Source: an uncultured Bacteroidales bacterium
Lineage (GTDB): Bacteria > Bacteroidota > Bacteroidia > Bacteroidales > WCHB1-69
DNA: 42,084 bases
NCBI GenBank assembly: GCA_937901455.1
Contig: CALDIA010000058.1
Span: 1 to 42,084 of the forward strand
Reading direction: 5' to 3'
Shown here: positions 1 through 8,813 of the stretch, piece by piece
How positions within the stretch are numbered: the first letter of the stretch is position 1
Layout of the letters: each line of letters opens with the position of its first letter
The notes under the pieces: generated by a model
The model's database searches: none
What the model saw: the letters and a program-made list of their open reading frames with translations, nothing else
Told to the model about the DNA's origin: nothing
Program-made: the position numbers and the translations under genes

Positions 1-358
1 CGCGCCGCTTCTTCCACTCCATATCGGTGTTGAGCGTGGCGAAAAGGTAGTATTTGCCTTTGTAGCAATGCACTTCGGGTGCCCATACCCTGCCCGTCAG
101 CCAGTTGTCGCCGGGCACCGCAAACACCTGTTCAGGACCTTGCCAGTCGAGCAGGTCGCTACTTTGATAGACTGCCACGCTCCCCACCTCGCGCCCGTCG
201 CGTTCCACCGATGAGGAGCAATACAGATAATAGGTGCGGCTTCTCTCGTCGGCCAGGATGAACGGGTCGCGCACGTTGAGCTCCTTCAAGGAGAGAGCCT
301 TGCCCAAGAGGGGCAGGCAAAGCAGCAGCAGGATGAGGTTCTTTCGCATAGCTTTCAT
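1..358 (-). CDS. Glycoside hydrolase family 43-like protein, N-terminal part (gene runs off the left edge)
   Basis: The first 119 codons of a minus-strand gene are visible; the remainder lies beyond base 1. The protein starts with an export signal (residues 1-22, a leucine-rich core after MKAMRKN), so it is probably periplasmic or surface exposed. It then shows the five-bladed beta-propeller start typical of GH43 enzymes: NVRDPFIL at about residue 28, where the Asp of RDP is the usual catalytic base, followed by YYLYCSSS, SSDLLDW, and VWAPEVH-YKGKYYLF at about 92-106. GH43 enzymes cleave arabinose- or xylose-containing plant polysaccharides; the exact substrate cannot be told from this fragment. 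Start: ATG at 358, with an in-frame ATG at 349 as alternative. It lies 46 bases downstream of the ATPase gene on the same strand, with no obvious promoter between them. Confidence 0.8.
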   Translation of the reverse strand, partial: MKAMRKNLILLLLCLPLLGKALSLKELNVRDPFILADERSRTYYLYCSSSVERDGREVGSVAVYQSSDLLDWQGPEQVFAVPGDNWLTGRVWAPEVHCYKGKYYLFATLNTDMEWKKRR

Positions 359-404
359 CACACCAACTTCATATAAAATCCATAATGTGCCGGACAAGCC
401 CCCG

Positions 405-1547
405 TCAGACGTTCTGTTTCAGCCACAAATCGAAGAACTTGTCATAAACCTGATAGCTCCCTTTGTCCATCGTCAGCATTCCCTTGTCAATCAGTGCTGG
501 CACGGCCGCCTTGACCGAATTGGGCGAGACAAGGCCGTGCCTTTTCACAAATTTGCCCGAGGTGATGTTGGAGGCCCACCCTTCCCGTCCGATGGCGACG
601 AGCACACGGCTCTGCTTTTCAGGCAATTGATAGAACAAATCCTCATAAATGGGGGACGACATGTCAATGATGCTTTGCTCCGCCTTGTCAATGTCTTCCA
701 TCTTACAAACCCCATGCGGTGCGGTGTTCGCGAAAAGTCTGTTCATCACACAATGGAGGTAATAGGTGACTCCGTCATAACGCCGGTACAACTCCTCTAC
801 AACCCCCTTGTCCAACTGCTTGCCACAACTTTCGAAATGATAGTGACAAAAGGCCGTGTATTTGTCCAACGGCAGAGGTTTCAGAGCATATATGGTGACA
901 CTTTGGTAAAAAGGTCGCGCCGGGGAGGTGAACATGGAACCCATCAGATGCTGGCGGGAGCCGGAGAAAACGAACTTGGCATTGCTGCAGTATTGCACAT
1001 GTGTGCGGAGCAAGGCCTCTGTATTGGTGTCGGCATATCTTGTGATCTGTTGAAACTCGTCAATCGCTACGATGCAGGGCTTGTCGGCCTGTTGCAGGTA
1101 TTTGAAAATCTCACCCAAGGTGGTGTCGGGCGCATCTATGTCACCCACACTCATCGACCAGGAGGGGACCCCGTTTATGTCAAAGCTGATTTCCGATCTT
1201 ACCGAAGCCAGCACAGACAGGAATTTCTCCCAGACAATCCTTCCTTTGGGCTTTAATGTTTCGAGAACAACACTTCCCAATTTGTTGACCATCTCCGTCA
1301 CTGATTTGGTGGAATAGATGTCAACTATAAAGGTGTGAAACCTGTCTTTAATTTCTTTTTGGGCGAAACAATGGCGCAGCAAATCGGTTTTCCCATATCT
1401 TCGCGGGGATATTAGGGCTACGTTGTTCCCGTTTGTGAGTAAATCGATAAGGTCCGCCGACTCCTTTTCCCTGTCGCAAAAATATTCAGGACCGGCATAA
1501 CCGCTTGTGACAAAGGGGTTCTCGTTGTATATGCCATTTTCTTTCAT
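405..1547 (-). CDS. AAA family ATPase (archaeal-type ATPase_2 group), 380 aa
   Basis: The protein carries a P-loop SPRRYGKT at residues 47-54, a Walker B-like CIVAIDEFQ at about 158-166 and a sensor-like FVFSGSRQ at about 193-199. The C-terminal third (about 290-380) looks like a small winged-helix domain. This PRRYGKT pattern marks a family of stand-alone STAND-like ATPases present in many copies in Bacteroidales and archaea; their biological role is unknown. I chose ATG 1547 (MKENGIYNENPF) instead of the longer reading frame from 1574, because the upstream extension would overlap the -7 promoter box at 1572-1579. The gene sits exactly where the upstream FG-GAP gene has lost its 3' end, so it may be a recent arrival. 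No transposase or inverted repeats are visible around it. Confidence 0.85.
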   Translation of the reverse strand: MKENGIYNENPFVTSGYAGPEYFCDREKESADLIDLLTNGNNVALISPRRYGKTDLLRHCFAQKEIKDRFHTFIVDIYSTKSVTEMVNKLGSVVLETLKPKGRIVWEKFLSVLASVRSEISFDINGVPSWSMSVGDIDAPDTTLGEIFKYLQQADKPCIVAIDEFQQITRYADTNTEALLRTHVQYCSNAKFVFSGSRQHLMGSMFTSPARPFYQSVTIYALKPLPLDKYTAFCHYHFESCGKQLDKGVVEELYRRYDGVTYYLHCVMNRLFANTAPHGVCKMEDIDKAEQSIIDMSSPIYEDLFYQLPEKQSRVLVAIGREGWASNITSGKFVKRHGLVSPNSVKAAVPALIDKGMLTMDKGSYQVYDKFFDLWLKQNV

Positions 1548-1571
1548 TGAGTGTACCTTTAAATTGTGCGG

Positions 1572-1579
1572 CAAAGATA
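1572..1579 (-). promoter_or_regulatory. Promoter -7 box for the AAA ATPase gene
   Basis: On the minus strand the bases read TATCTTTG, a match to the Bacteroidota -7 consensus TAnnTTTG, 24 nt before the ATG at 1547. No clear -33 TTTG is visible at the expected distance. Confidence 0.5.
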
Positions 1580-1601
1580 CGATTTTTCCATAAAATGGAA
1601 A

Positions 1602-3578
1602 TTACAAGATGGAAAGATCCGGATCTCGAAATCGGCCATTTGCGCCTGCGCTTTCTCCGGAATGGAAAACCCGTCGTTCAACCCGTCGGACTTGGACGGG
1701 GTTATGGCGGTGGGCAGGTACAGGGTGAAGTCGGTGGCGGCAGTTGTTTACTGCCAAGGTGGTGTATATTTCTTCCGTGCGAATAACAGGGCCGAGGTAT
1801 GAATCCGCATAATAGGTGATGCTGAAAGGGTTGGAAAGATGTTGCCCGCCGTCATTGCAGAATGTGAATGAGTAGGTGAACATGCCGTTTTCGTAGGTTA
1901 TGCTCGTGTCGTTTGTGGCTGCAACGTTCAGTAGCATTGAGAACGGCCTCCCATACTGATCCAGCGTGGTGGCCTGCTGCAGGAAGTTGTTGAAGGGTCT
2001 GCGGATTACACCCTGAGGGTCGGTGAAAGCCGTGGCATTGTTAAAGAGTGGGGTGGGAACCGTCAGATCCTTGTTGATGTTGGTGACGTTGTACATGTAT
2101 TGGTTCCAGACGGGTCGCGCCGGTGCCCACGGGTGTAAGCCCCCAATGACCCATAGCTGCCCTCCGACCCATCCGAGGCCGCTGCCCACCTTGCCACACA
2201 CTACAATCTCGGCCGCCCCGTCGCCGTTGACGTCCGCCACCACCGGGTACTCCTTCCATGTTCCAGCGGACATGCTTTTGGTATATAAATTATAGAAAGG
2301 TATGGTGTCATTACCCGTCAGGTGGCTCTTTCCGCTGCCGTTGATGATACGCAGATTAGCTTGGTCGCGATACACAATCTCCATGATGTTGTCCTGGTTG
2401 AAATCAAACAGGGTCATGGAGGTTTGCCCCGACTCGTCTGCGTGGGTGGCCTGCCACTTGGATTGCAGACCTGTGGCCGGAATGTACGTCATGGCCGTTA
2501 TGCGCGAGCTGCTTACAGGCGTCTTGTAGTCGATATAGACAAAATCCAGAAAACCATCCCCATCAATGTCCCCCACCAAAGGGTAACCGATAGTTCTGGC
2601 ATAATGGCTGTGGATGAACAAAATGTTTTCTGTGTCGGGATTGTAAGCGTAAATGTAGGCACTGTCCGAAACATTGCTTGGCGTACCGTCAACCACAACC
2701 AGGATGTCTAATTGACCGTCAAAGTCGAAATCCACCACGGCCACGTTGCCGTCCTGCGGGATGAATGAAGGGATTGCGATGGTCTTCAACTCGGTGACGC
2801 TGTTCAGCGAAACATCAGTCCTACTGACGATGTTGACATGGTAAATCGTATTGCCGCAGACGAGTTCGGGGATGCTGTCGCCTAATACATTGGCGGCGAA
2901 GGACATGGCGCATTTCCCGACTTCGGTGGCATCATTCCTGCAGGACCTTCCCATGTTGCCGTTGGCGGGTCCGGCGCAGAGGCGTTTGAGTGTGGCGGCG
3001 TCATAAATCACGTTGCCGATATAGACCTCGGGCCAGCCGTCCCCGTTGAAGTCGGTGACGGAGACAACCCCTTCGCACGGCGTGTTCACGTCGGAGGTGG
3101 CGAGCAGGTTGCCGTGGATGTCGTAGGAGCGGAGCTTGTTGTCGTAGCAGTGAAGGATGATGGCCCCCTGCATGCCGCCGTTGCCGTCAGGATAGCGCAC
3201 GATGGCGGTCGGCCCTGTGAAACCGGCGTAGATTTTCTGCGGCACGTTGATGGTGCCGATTTGCTGTAGGTCGGTTCCTCGGTAGATGCCGAGCTGGGTG
3301 GTGTAGTGGTCGTTTGTGACGGCCTTGCCAGCCACAATCTCTATGATGCCGTCGCCGTCAATGTCGCCCACAATCGGGACGTAGTAGCAGTGGATGTCGT
3401 TGACGTAATGGAGCACGTGCGCGTCCCACGGCTGTTCCACCGCGTCCGTCGCGCAGTCGGCTTCCACCATGTTGTCAGGCAAGGATTGCGCCTGCAAAAG
3501 CAGTGCAGGGAAGAATAGCAACAGCACATCAAGTGTAAACGCTTTGACAAATTTTATATGTGTCGCCAAATAAGTCAT
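1602..3578 (-). pseudogene. FG-GAP/VCBS repeat surface protein, 3' end frameshifted and truncated
   Basis: The readable protein has a signal peptide (residues 1-31, core LLLFFPALLLQAQ) and at least six FG-GAP-type calcium-binding repeats of the form GDIDGDG / DFNGDG / DFDFDG / DVNGDG between residue 70 and about 490, so it probably forms a secreted beta-propeller. Near 1741-1755 the frame breaks: the listed frame turns into an Arg/His-rich nonsense tail, while the adjacent frame encodes a good match to the T9SS type B sorting domain (LYLPTAITPSKSDGLNDGF, then FEIRIF). That frame runs open to 1559 but its similarity to the domain stops at about 1611, just before the usual NRWG motif. One extra base in the run GTAAACAAC would explain the shift. 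I used ATG 3578; an upstream TTG at 3608 is also in frame. It is either a decayed gene or an assembly error plus a real truncation. Confidence 0.75.
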
Positions 3579-3605
3579 GTCTGTTAGCTGCAACGATTGA
3601 AAGTG

Positions 3606-3613
3606 CAAAATTA
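3606..3613 (-). promoter_or_regulatory. Promoter -7 box for the FG-GAP gene
   Basis: The minus strand reads TAATTTTG here, 27 nt before ATG 3578. The box overlaps the TAA stop codon (3611-3613) of the preceding radical SAM gene. No -33 element is obvious. Confidence 0.35.
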
Positions 3614-4579
3614 TAAAAATTTATCTCTCATTTTGAATTTCACTTCAGGAAATGTCTTGCGATTGGCGCTGCCATAGCCTATGGCATAATTCAATTCGCC
3701 CGCAGGTACCTCTATTTCAACAGGGTTTCCGGCAGAATGTCGCACAATATCCGCTATTTTGTCATGCCATATCGCTGTGAGTACCAGCTCTTTGAATGAT
3801 ACATGGAAAGGTCCTGCCAAGTATCCGCTTCCGTCTAACAATTGTCGGGAAGGGTGTAAACCCATTCGCAAAATCTGCACGTGATGCGCTTCGAAATACA
3901 ACTGTAAATCTTTGCACCAGTCAACTGCCTCTTCCAAAGCCAAAGGCTGGTACAGGCCATCTTCATATTGTTTGGCCAGCAAGGTGTCATTGACCACTAA
4001 GGTGGGGTAGATGCGCGTAAAAGTAGCCCCAAGCTCACAAATCCTGGCTGCGGTGCCCATAGCCTTCTCTTTGGTGTCGCCAGGTAAACCGATCATCATC
4101 TGCAAACCTAACTGAAAACCTGCCTTTAAAATCATGCCCGAGGCCTCTTCCACCTGCGCTGCGGTATGACCACGGTGGGTTGCTGCGAGAATGCCGTCAT
4201 CCAACGATTGGGCCCCCAACTCAATAATGCCAACATGCCTCCGTTTTAGCAGGTCCAAGACCGCTGGCGAGATGTAGTCGGGACGGGTGGAGAGCTGTAT
4301 GCTGCATACCTGCCCGCTTTTTATGAAGGGTTGCACCACTTGGAGGTAGGCATCCTGTTCGGCCAGGCTGAGTCCCGTGAAGCTGCCGCCGAAAAAGCCG
4401 ACCCTGACCTCTGCGTTCGCGGACATAGTGGCCAGGTGCCGTTCAATAGTGCGCACAGCCTCTTCTGGTGTGGGCACACTGATCTGCCCCGCGATGGTGA
4501 ACTGGTTGCAGTAGGTGCAACGATGTGGACAGGCTCGCTGGGGAATGAATATGGGGATGACTCTGTGCTGGTCAGTCAT
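3611..4579 (-). CDS. Radical SAM protein, Elp3/coproporphyrinogen-oxidase-like, 322 aa
   Basis: This is a radical S-adenosylmethionine enzyme: the cluster-binding motif CPHRCTYC (Cys17, Cys21, Cys24) sits very near the N-terminus, followed by the SAM-contacting glycine stretch GFFGGSF at about residues 62-68. GAQSLDD (about 136) and MMIGLPGDT (about 160-168) are typical of the Elp3/HemN-like subfamily that is annotated as hypothetical or B12-binding-domain radical SAM in many Bacteroidota. The substrate is unknown; it lacks the acetyltransferase domain of Elp3 and the HemN C-terminal domain. Its ATG overlaps the pdxJ stop codon by one base (TAATG), so the two are probably translated together from the pdxJ promoter. 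This does not by itself show a role in vitamin B6 synthesis. Confidence 0.85.
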   Translation of the reverse strand: MTDQHRVIPIFIPQRACPHRCTYCNQFTIAGQISVPTPEEAVRTIERHLATMSANAEVRVGFFGGSFTGLSLAEQDAYLQVVQPFIKSGQVCSIQLSTRPDYISPAVLDLLKRRHVGIIELGAQSLDDGILAATHRGHTAAQVEEASGMILKAGFQLGLQMMIGLPGDTKEKAMGTAARICELGATFTRIYPTLVVNDTLLAKQYEDGLYQPLALEEAVDWCKDLQLYFEAHHVQILRMGLHPSRQLLDGSGYLAGPFHVSFKELVLTAIWHDKIADIVRHSAGNPVEIEVPAGELNYAIGYGSANRKTFPEVKFKMRDKFL

Positions 4580-5298
4580 TAACGCAAACGTTCTAAATAC
4601 TGGTGTATGGTCTCTTGCAAGCCTAAATACAATGCGTCACAAATCAGGGCATGACCAATGGATACCTCTAAAAGGTTCGGAATCTGCTCGTAGAAATAGC
4701 GGAGGTTCACCAGCGACAGGTCGTGGCCCGCATTCAAGCCTATCTGTTGCCGTTCGGCCTCCTGTGCCGCGGCCAGAAACGGATGGATAGCCTGCTCCGG
4801 CCCGTGTACATACTGTGCCGCATACGACTCCGTGTACAACTCCACACGATCAGTGCCCGTCTGCTTGGCTGCTGCTACCATGGCAGGGTCTGCGTTTACA
4901 AAGATGCTTGTCCGGATCCCACGCTCGTGAAAACGGGCGATGGTTTCGCGTAAGAAAGTTTGGTGCTGTATGGTGTCCCAGCCAGCATTCGAGGTCAACG
5001 CCTCCGGTGGGTCAGGTACTAAGGTAACCTGTGTGGGCACCACCTCCAATACCAAGTTCATGAACCGCTCGGATGGGTACCCCTCTATGTTGAATTCCGT
5101 AGTGACAATCTTCTTGATATCGTACACATCCTGATAGCGGATATGACGCTCGTCAGGACGCGGGTGTACTGTGATGCCTTGCGCACCAAAATGCTCGCAA
5201 TCCCGCACAACCTGCAATAAATCAGGCATGTTGCCACCCCGCGCATTCCTTAGCGTGGCGATCTTGTTGACATTGACAGATAACTTTGTATGTGACAT
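4579..5298 (-). CDS. pdxJ: Pyridoxine 5'-phosphate synthase
   Basis: PdxJ joins 1-deoxyxylulose 5-phosphate and 3-amino-2-oxopropyl phosphate to give pyridoxine 5'-phosphate, the ring-closing step of the DXP-dependent vitamin B6 pathway, in the cytosol. The 239-residue protein has the usual length and all signature blocks: NVNKIATLRNARG at 9-21, GITVHPRPDERHI at 41-53 (His45 and Arg47 are active-site residues in the E. coli enzyme), EGYPS with Glu72, NAGHDL with His192, and GHAL near the C-terminus. It is a TIM-barrel enzyme. It leads a two-gene unit with the overlapping radical SAM gene. Start ATG 5298 follows an AAGAAGAAAAT stretch and a -7 box at 5321-5328. Confidence 0.97.
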   Translation of the reverse strand: MSHTKLSVNVNKIATLRNARGGNMPDLLQVVRDCEHFGAQGITVHPRPDERHIRYQDVYDIKKIVTTEFNIEGYPSERFMNLVLEVVPTQVTLVPDPPEALTSNAGWDTIQHQTFLRETIARFHERGIRTSIFVNADPAMVAAAKQTGTDRVELYTESYAAQYVHGPEQAIHPFLAAAQEAERQQIGLNAGHDLSLVNLRYFYEQIPNLLEVSIGHALICDALYLGLQETIHQYLERLR

Positions 5299-5320
5299 AT
5301 TTTCTTCTTTTTTTGTGCGG

Positions 5321-5328
5321 CAAAAATA
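5321..5328 (-). promoter_or_regulatory. Promoter -7 box for pdxJ
   Basis: The minus strand reads TATTTTTG, 22 nt before the pdxJ ATG. A TTTTG lies 17 nt further upstream (about 5346-5349), slightly closer than the usual 19-21 nt spacing for a -33 element. Confidence 0.5.
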
Positions 5329-5409
5329 GCAATTTTATAATTATCAAAATGATACCTCTCTCAATCCAGATTTCAAATGCGGCCAGGTGTTTTATGCTTG
5401 ATTTTTTAG

Positions 5410-5440
5410 TTGTAATTTATCTTAAAAAAACGTATTATTG
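5410..5440 (+). promoter_or_regulatory. Candidate promoter of the TonB-dependent receptor gene
   Basis: TTG at 5410-5412, a 20-nt spacer, then TATTATTG at 5433-5440, one mismatch from TAnnTTTG. The ATG at 5468 is 27 nt downstream. The remainder of the 5299-5467 gap is AT-rich with no other feature I can support. Confidence 0.45.
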
Positions 5441-5467
5441 CCATTTTCTTAGAATAAATGTAAGGTA

Positions 5468-8038
5468 ATGAGAATCAATAAGTTGCTTTTTGTTTTGGTA
5501 GCTATTTTTTTTGCGGTGCCTACCTTGAACGCCCAACCTGAGATACAACATGGCCAACAGGTAAACCATAATGCCGGAAGTGTGAGCGGCACAATCGTCG
5601 ATGCCAACGGCGTACCGTTGGAGTATGCCACCATCTTTGTCAAGAAAACGGCCGATTCGTTGACAGCCCAATATGGCATTACCGGATCCGATGGCAAGTT
5701 CCTGTTGGAAGACATTCCCTTCGGCACCTATTATTTGGAGATTCAGTACATGGGCTACAAGACCACTACATCAGCACCCTTTACCATTTCCAAGAACAAT
5801 GCTGTTTATAAGATGGACAAGTTCAAGATGACTGACAAGACCACCGATTTGGAAACGGTGGTCATCAGGGCGCAGCGCGACATGCTCCAGAGCAACCTTG
5901 ACAAGACGGTCTATAACGTGGAGTCGAGTATCTCCTCGTCAGGGCAAACCGCTGTGGAGGTATTGGAGGAGATACCGTCAGTGTCGGTGGATATTGAGGG
6001 TAACGTCAGCTTGCGGGGCAGCGAGAACGTAACCATCCTTGTGGACGGCCGTGCCACCAATCTTACACTCGACCAGATTCCTGCCGATCTGATCGAGAGC
6101 ATTGAGGTGATTACTAATCCTTCGGCCCGTCTCGAACCCGATGGTATGGCTGGCATCTTGAATGTAGTGCTCAAGAAGAAGAAAGAATCCGGTTTCAATG
6201 GTATGGCTACCATCGGTGCCTCGACGGCTTTCTTGTATCACAACAACAAGCACAACTTTTTCTTTAACGGCTACAATGGCAGTTTGAGTTTCAATTACCG
6301 CTACAACAAAATCAACCTGTTTGTTTCTTATGGCATCCGTAGCTTCGGATGGCGCAATGCCGGCAACATGTGGCGCAATTCCTGGAATGATGGAGACACG
6401 ACCCGGATGGAGCAGGACAACTACGGCCAAAGCAAAGACCGATTCCATAATGTGAGTGCCTCGTTGGATTATTATATCAACAAATATAATACCATCACAT
6501 TCAACGCTTCAGGGCACTTCGGACAAATGAAACGTACCAGCACGCTGAACTCCATAACCTATTCGCCGACAGACACCTTCTACTACTACAATCAAGAAGG
6601 TGTCAGCCCGCGCAAGTTCAACAGCTTCGATGCTTCTGTGAACTACAAAAAGACGTTCCAGCGCCAAGGCATGGAATTGACGGCCGACCTTTTCTACACC
6701 CAACGTAGCGGTGATGGCAGCAATGAGATTTTGCAAAAAAGCTTTCTGGACATTGCAGACTATTACCAACGTACTAATACGACAGACATCAATCGAGATG
6801 TTTCTGCCCAGCTTGATTTTGTCACGCCGGCTGGCAATGGCGGGCGTATTGAGACGGGTTACAAGTTCTCATATCGTGGCGTGGGGCAGGACTATGCGCG
6901 TTTTGACGGCACTTCGGCGGAAAATGCGGTGGAAGACCTGCTACGAAGCAATGACTTTATGTACCATGAGTATCTGAACGCCCTCTATTTCATCTATTCC
7001 AATACATTTTGGAAGAAGTTGAAAGTGCAGCTGGGACTTCGTGGCGAGATGTCTTACACCATCTCTGACCTTAAGTCGCTGGATACCACCTATACCTATT
7101 TCAACTACGGGCACTTTGCACGCAACTTCTTCTTCCCGACCGTGCACATCAAATACGATATCACGGATCATCATGCTTTGCAGTTCAGTTTCTCTCGCCG
7201 GGTGCAGCGTCCCCGTATTCATCAGTTGAACCCCTTTGTGGACGATTCTGACCGAGAGAACCGCACTGCCGGCAACCCAGCCCTGGAACCCGAATTTGCT
7301 AACTCCCTTGAACTGGGTTATATGTACACCCGACAGAATACAAGCTTTACCTTGACCACCTTCTACCGTCGCCGCACCAACCTGATTACCCGCTACACGG
7401 AGATTTTGCAAGAGTATTCGCCTGAAAGCCAGACCATTAGGCCCTATACGATGACTTCCTATCAGAATTTGAACAAGAGTCAGAACTTTGGTATTGAGCT
7501 TTTCTTCAGCCAACGCGTAAAAAAGATTTATCGAATCAATGTTACAGGAAGCTTCTATAGAAATTTGATTGACAGCGACAATCTTTTGGACGAGAACTTG
7601 TCGCGCGATTGGGCATGGAATGCCGGTGTGAGCCAAACCTTTACGGTAGGCAAAGACTTTGATCTGCAGTTGGACTTCCGCTATCGTTCCTCTACGCTGA
7701 CCTCCGGAAGCATGGGGTGGGGCACCCATGGCATTGGGCAGGGCCGCCGCTCCGCATCCTATCGTCTCAACCTCGGAGCCAAGAAGGGATTCATAGACAA
7801 CTCGTTGGTGGTGAGCCTCAATATCCGCAACCTGCTGTACTTTATCCCCAAGGTGCGCATGATGGAAATCTCGTCCTGGTCAGGCTTGGATGAACCTATC
7901 GGTTATGAATCCTATAGTGTACGCGAGAACTCAGGGTTCAATATCTCGCTCAATATCACATACAAACTCAATAATTACCGCAATCGACCCGTCAAGATCT
8001 CTGAAGACGAATATTCGGGCGGTGAAGGAGAAATGTAA
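5468..8038 (+). CDS. TonB-dependent outer-membrane receptor (outer membrane beta-barrel family), 856 aa
   Basis: The order of domains is: signal peptide (1-22, ending LNAQ), a carboxypeptidase-regulatory-like beta-sandwich (about 37-115, SVSGTIVDANGVPLEYATIFV then GYK), a plug domain (about 125-235, with LEEIPSVSVD, DGRATNL and the segment DLIESIEVITNPSARLEPDG), and a large C-terminal barrel rich in alternating aromatic strands. This matches the OMP_b-brl_3 type of TonB-linked proteins of Bacteroidota. The ligand is unknown: no SusD-like lipoprotein gene follows, so it is not a standard polysaccharide-utilisation pair. The C-terminus does not end on the usual aromatic residue but on an acidic tail (SEDEYSGGEGEM). 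A small barrel gene follows 32 bases later with its own -7 box. Confidence 0.93.
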   Translation: MRINKLLFVLVAIFFAVPTLNAQPEIQHGQQVNHNAGSVSGTIVDANGVPLEYATIFVKKTADSLTAQYGITGSDGKFLLEDIPFGTYYLEIQYMGYKTTTSAPFTISKNNAVYKMDKFKMTDKTTDLETVVIRAQRDMLQSNLDKTVYNVESSISSSGQTAVEVLEEIPSVSVDIEGNVSLRGSENVTILVDGRATNLTLDQIPADLIESIEVITNPSARLEPDGMAGILNVVLKKKKESGFNGMATIGASTAFLYHNNKHNFFFNGYNGSLSFNYRYNKINLFVSYGIRSFGWRNAGNMWRNSWNDGDTTRMEQDNYGQSKDRFHNVSASLDYYINKYNTITFNASGHFGQMKRTSTLNSITYSPTDTFYYYNQEGVSPRKFNSFDASVNYKKTFQRQGMELTADLFYTQRSGDGSNEILQKSFLDIADYYQRTNTTDINRDVSAQLDFVTPAGNGGRIETGYKFSYRGVGQDYARFDGTSAENAVEDLLRSNDFMYHEYLNALYFIYSNTFWKKLKVQLGLRGEMSYTISDLKSLDTTYTYFNYGHFARNFFFPTVHIKYDITDHHALQFSFSRRVQRPRIHQLNPFVDDSDRENRTAGNPALEPEFANSLELGYMYTRQNTSFTLTTFYRRRTNLITRYTEILQEYSPESQTIRPYTMTSYQNLNKSQNFGIELFFSQRVKKIYRINVTGSFYRNLIDSDNLLDENLSRDWAWNAGVSQTFTVGKDFDLQLDFRYRSSTLTSGSMGWGTHGIGQGRRSASYRLNLGAKKGFIDNSLVVSLNIRNLLYFIPKVRMMEISSWSGLDEPIGYESYSVRENSGFNISLNITYKLNNYRNRPVKISEDEYSGGEGEM

Positions 8039-8047
8039 CATTTTTTG

Positions 8048-8055
8048 TATTTTTG
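8048..8055 (+). promoter_or_regulatory. Promoter -7 box for the small barrel gene
   Basis: TATTTTTG, 15 nt before ATG 8071, so the predicted leader is only about 10 nt. It starts 9 nt after the stop codon of the TonB-receptor gene. Confidence 0.45.
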
Positions 8056-8070
8056 CCACATAATTTATAG

Positions 8071-8787
8071 ATGATGAATAATAGATCCTTTTTTGCTGTT
8101 TTAATACTGATAATCATCGGGTTGCAGCCTGTCTCGGCGCAAAATGACGCCACACCCTATACCTCGCCCAAAGATGTAGAGGAAAAGCCGGTAGTATTTC
8201 GCGACCGGCTTGTGATGGATGTGTTCCATTCCTTCTGGATGGGAATGCCCTCCCAAGTGTCGTACAAAAAGTTCGACCCCGGCTTCAATTTCTCCATTCT
8301 CTGGGATTTTAAAGTTAAAAAGAAACCCGTTGCTTTCGGACTGGGCGTGGGTATAACCTATCATACCCAGTATAGCAATGCACTTTTACTGTATGACCAG
8401 ACAAGTGACTTGATGAAATATAACATTCTTCCGTCTAATGTTAACTACAATCTCTTGAAGATGAACTACCTGAATGTGAACATTCCGCTGGAATTCCGCT
8501 ATCGCAATGCGAATGGCTTCAAGTTCAGTGTAGGTGTGCGCGTGGGCCTTATTGCCGAAATATCACAAAAATACAAAGGTCAGGATTATACGACTGCCAC
8601 CGATACGATGATGATGAAAAATCTCCACATGGAGAACAAACTTAAATATAATGTGGATGTGTACACCCGCATTGGCTGGAAGTTCATTGGCGCCTACTAT
8701 AGTTTTCAATTTACCCCACTTTTTGAAGCTGGAAAGGGTCCTAAAATTTATCCTATGTCTGTGGGTATCTCCTTGAGTATATTCTAA
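8071..8787 (+). CDS. Small outer-membrane beta-barrel protein (PorT/OmpW-like), 238 aa
   Basis: It has a cleavable signal (residues 1-24, core FAVLILIIIGLQPVSAQ) followed by roughly ten amphipathic beta strands (FGLGVGITYHTQYS, MNYLNVNIPLEFRYR, FKFSVGVRVGLIAEI, and so on) and a terminal phenylalanine (GISLSIF), the pattern recognised by the BAM assembly machinery. The length and the strand pattern MNYLNVNIPLEFRYR fit the PF13568-type porin family of Bacteroidota, which includes PorT-like proteins. No specific function can be assigned. It lies between the TonB receptor and nhaD on the same strand, but the context gives no clear hint of a joint role. Confidence 0.82.
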   Translation: MMNNRSFFAVLILIIIGLQPVSAQNDATPYTSPKDVEEKPVVFRDRLVMDVFHSFWMGMPSQVSYKKFDPGFNFSILWDFKVKKKPVAFGLGVGITYHTQYSNALLLYDQTSDLMKYNILPSNVNYNLLKMNYLNVNIPLEFRYRNANGFKFSVGVRVGLIAEISQKYKGQDYTTATDTMMMKNLHMENKLKYNVDVYTRIGWKFIGAYYSFQFTPLFEAGKGPKIYPMSVGISLSIF

Positions 8788-8813
8788 AATCAATCATAAA
8801 AACCGCTGTTATA

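Noticed and set aside
359..404. A possible leftover of the FG-GAP gene's 3' end (frame reading SGTLWILYE) between the ATPase and GH43 genes
   Set aside because: Only about 12 residues are available and the similarity to the end of a T9SS domain is too short to trust.
234..1256. A 340-codon plus-strand frame over the ATPase and GH43 genes
   Set aside because: It runs antisense to a clear ATPase with Walker motifs and across the gap to GH43; the product has no recognisable domain.
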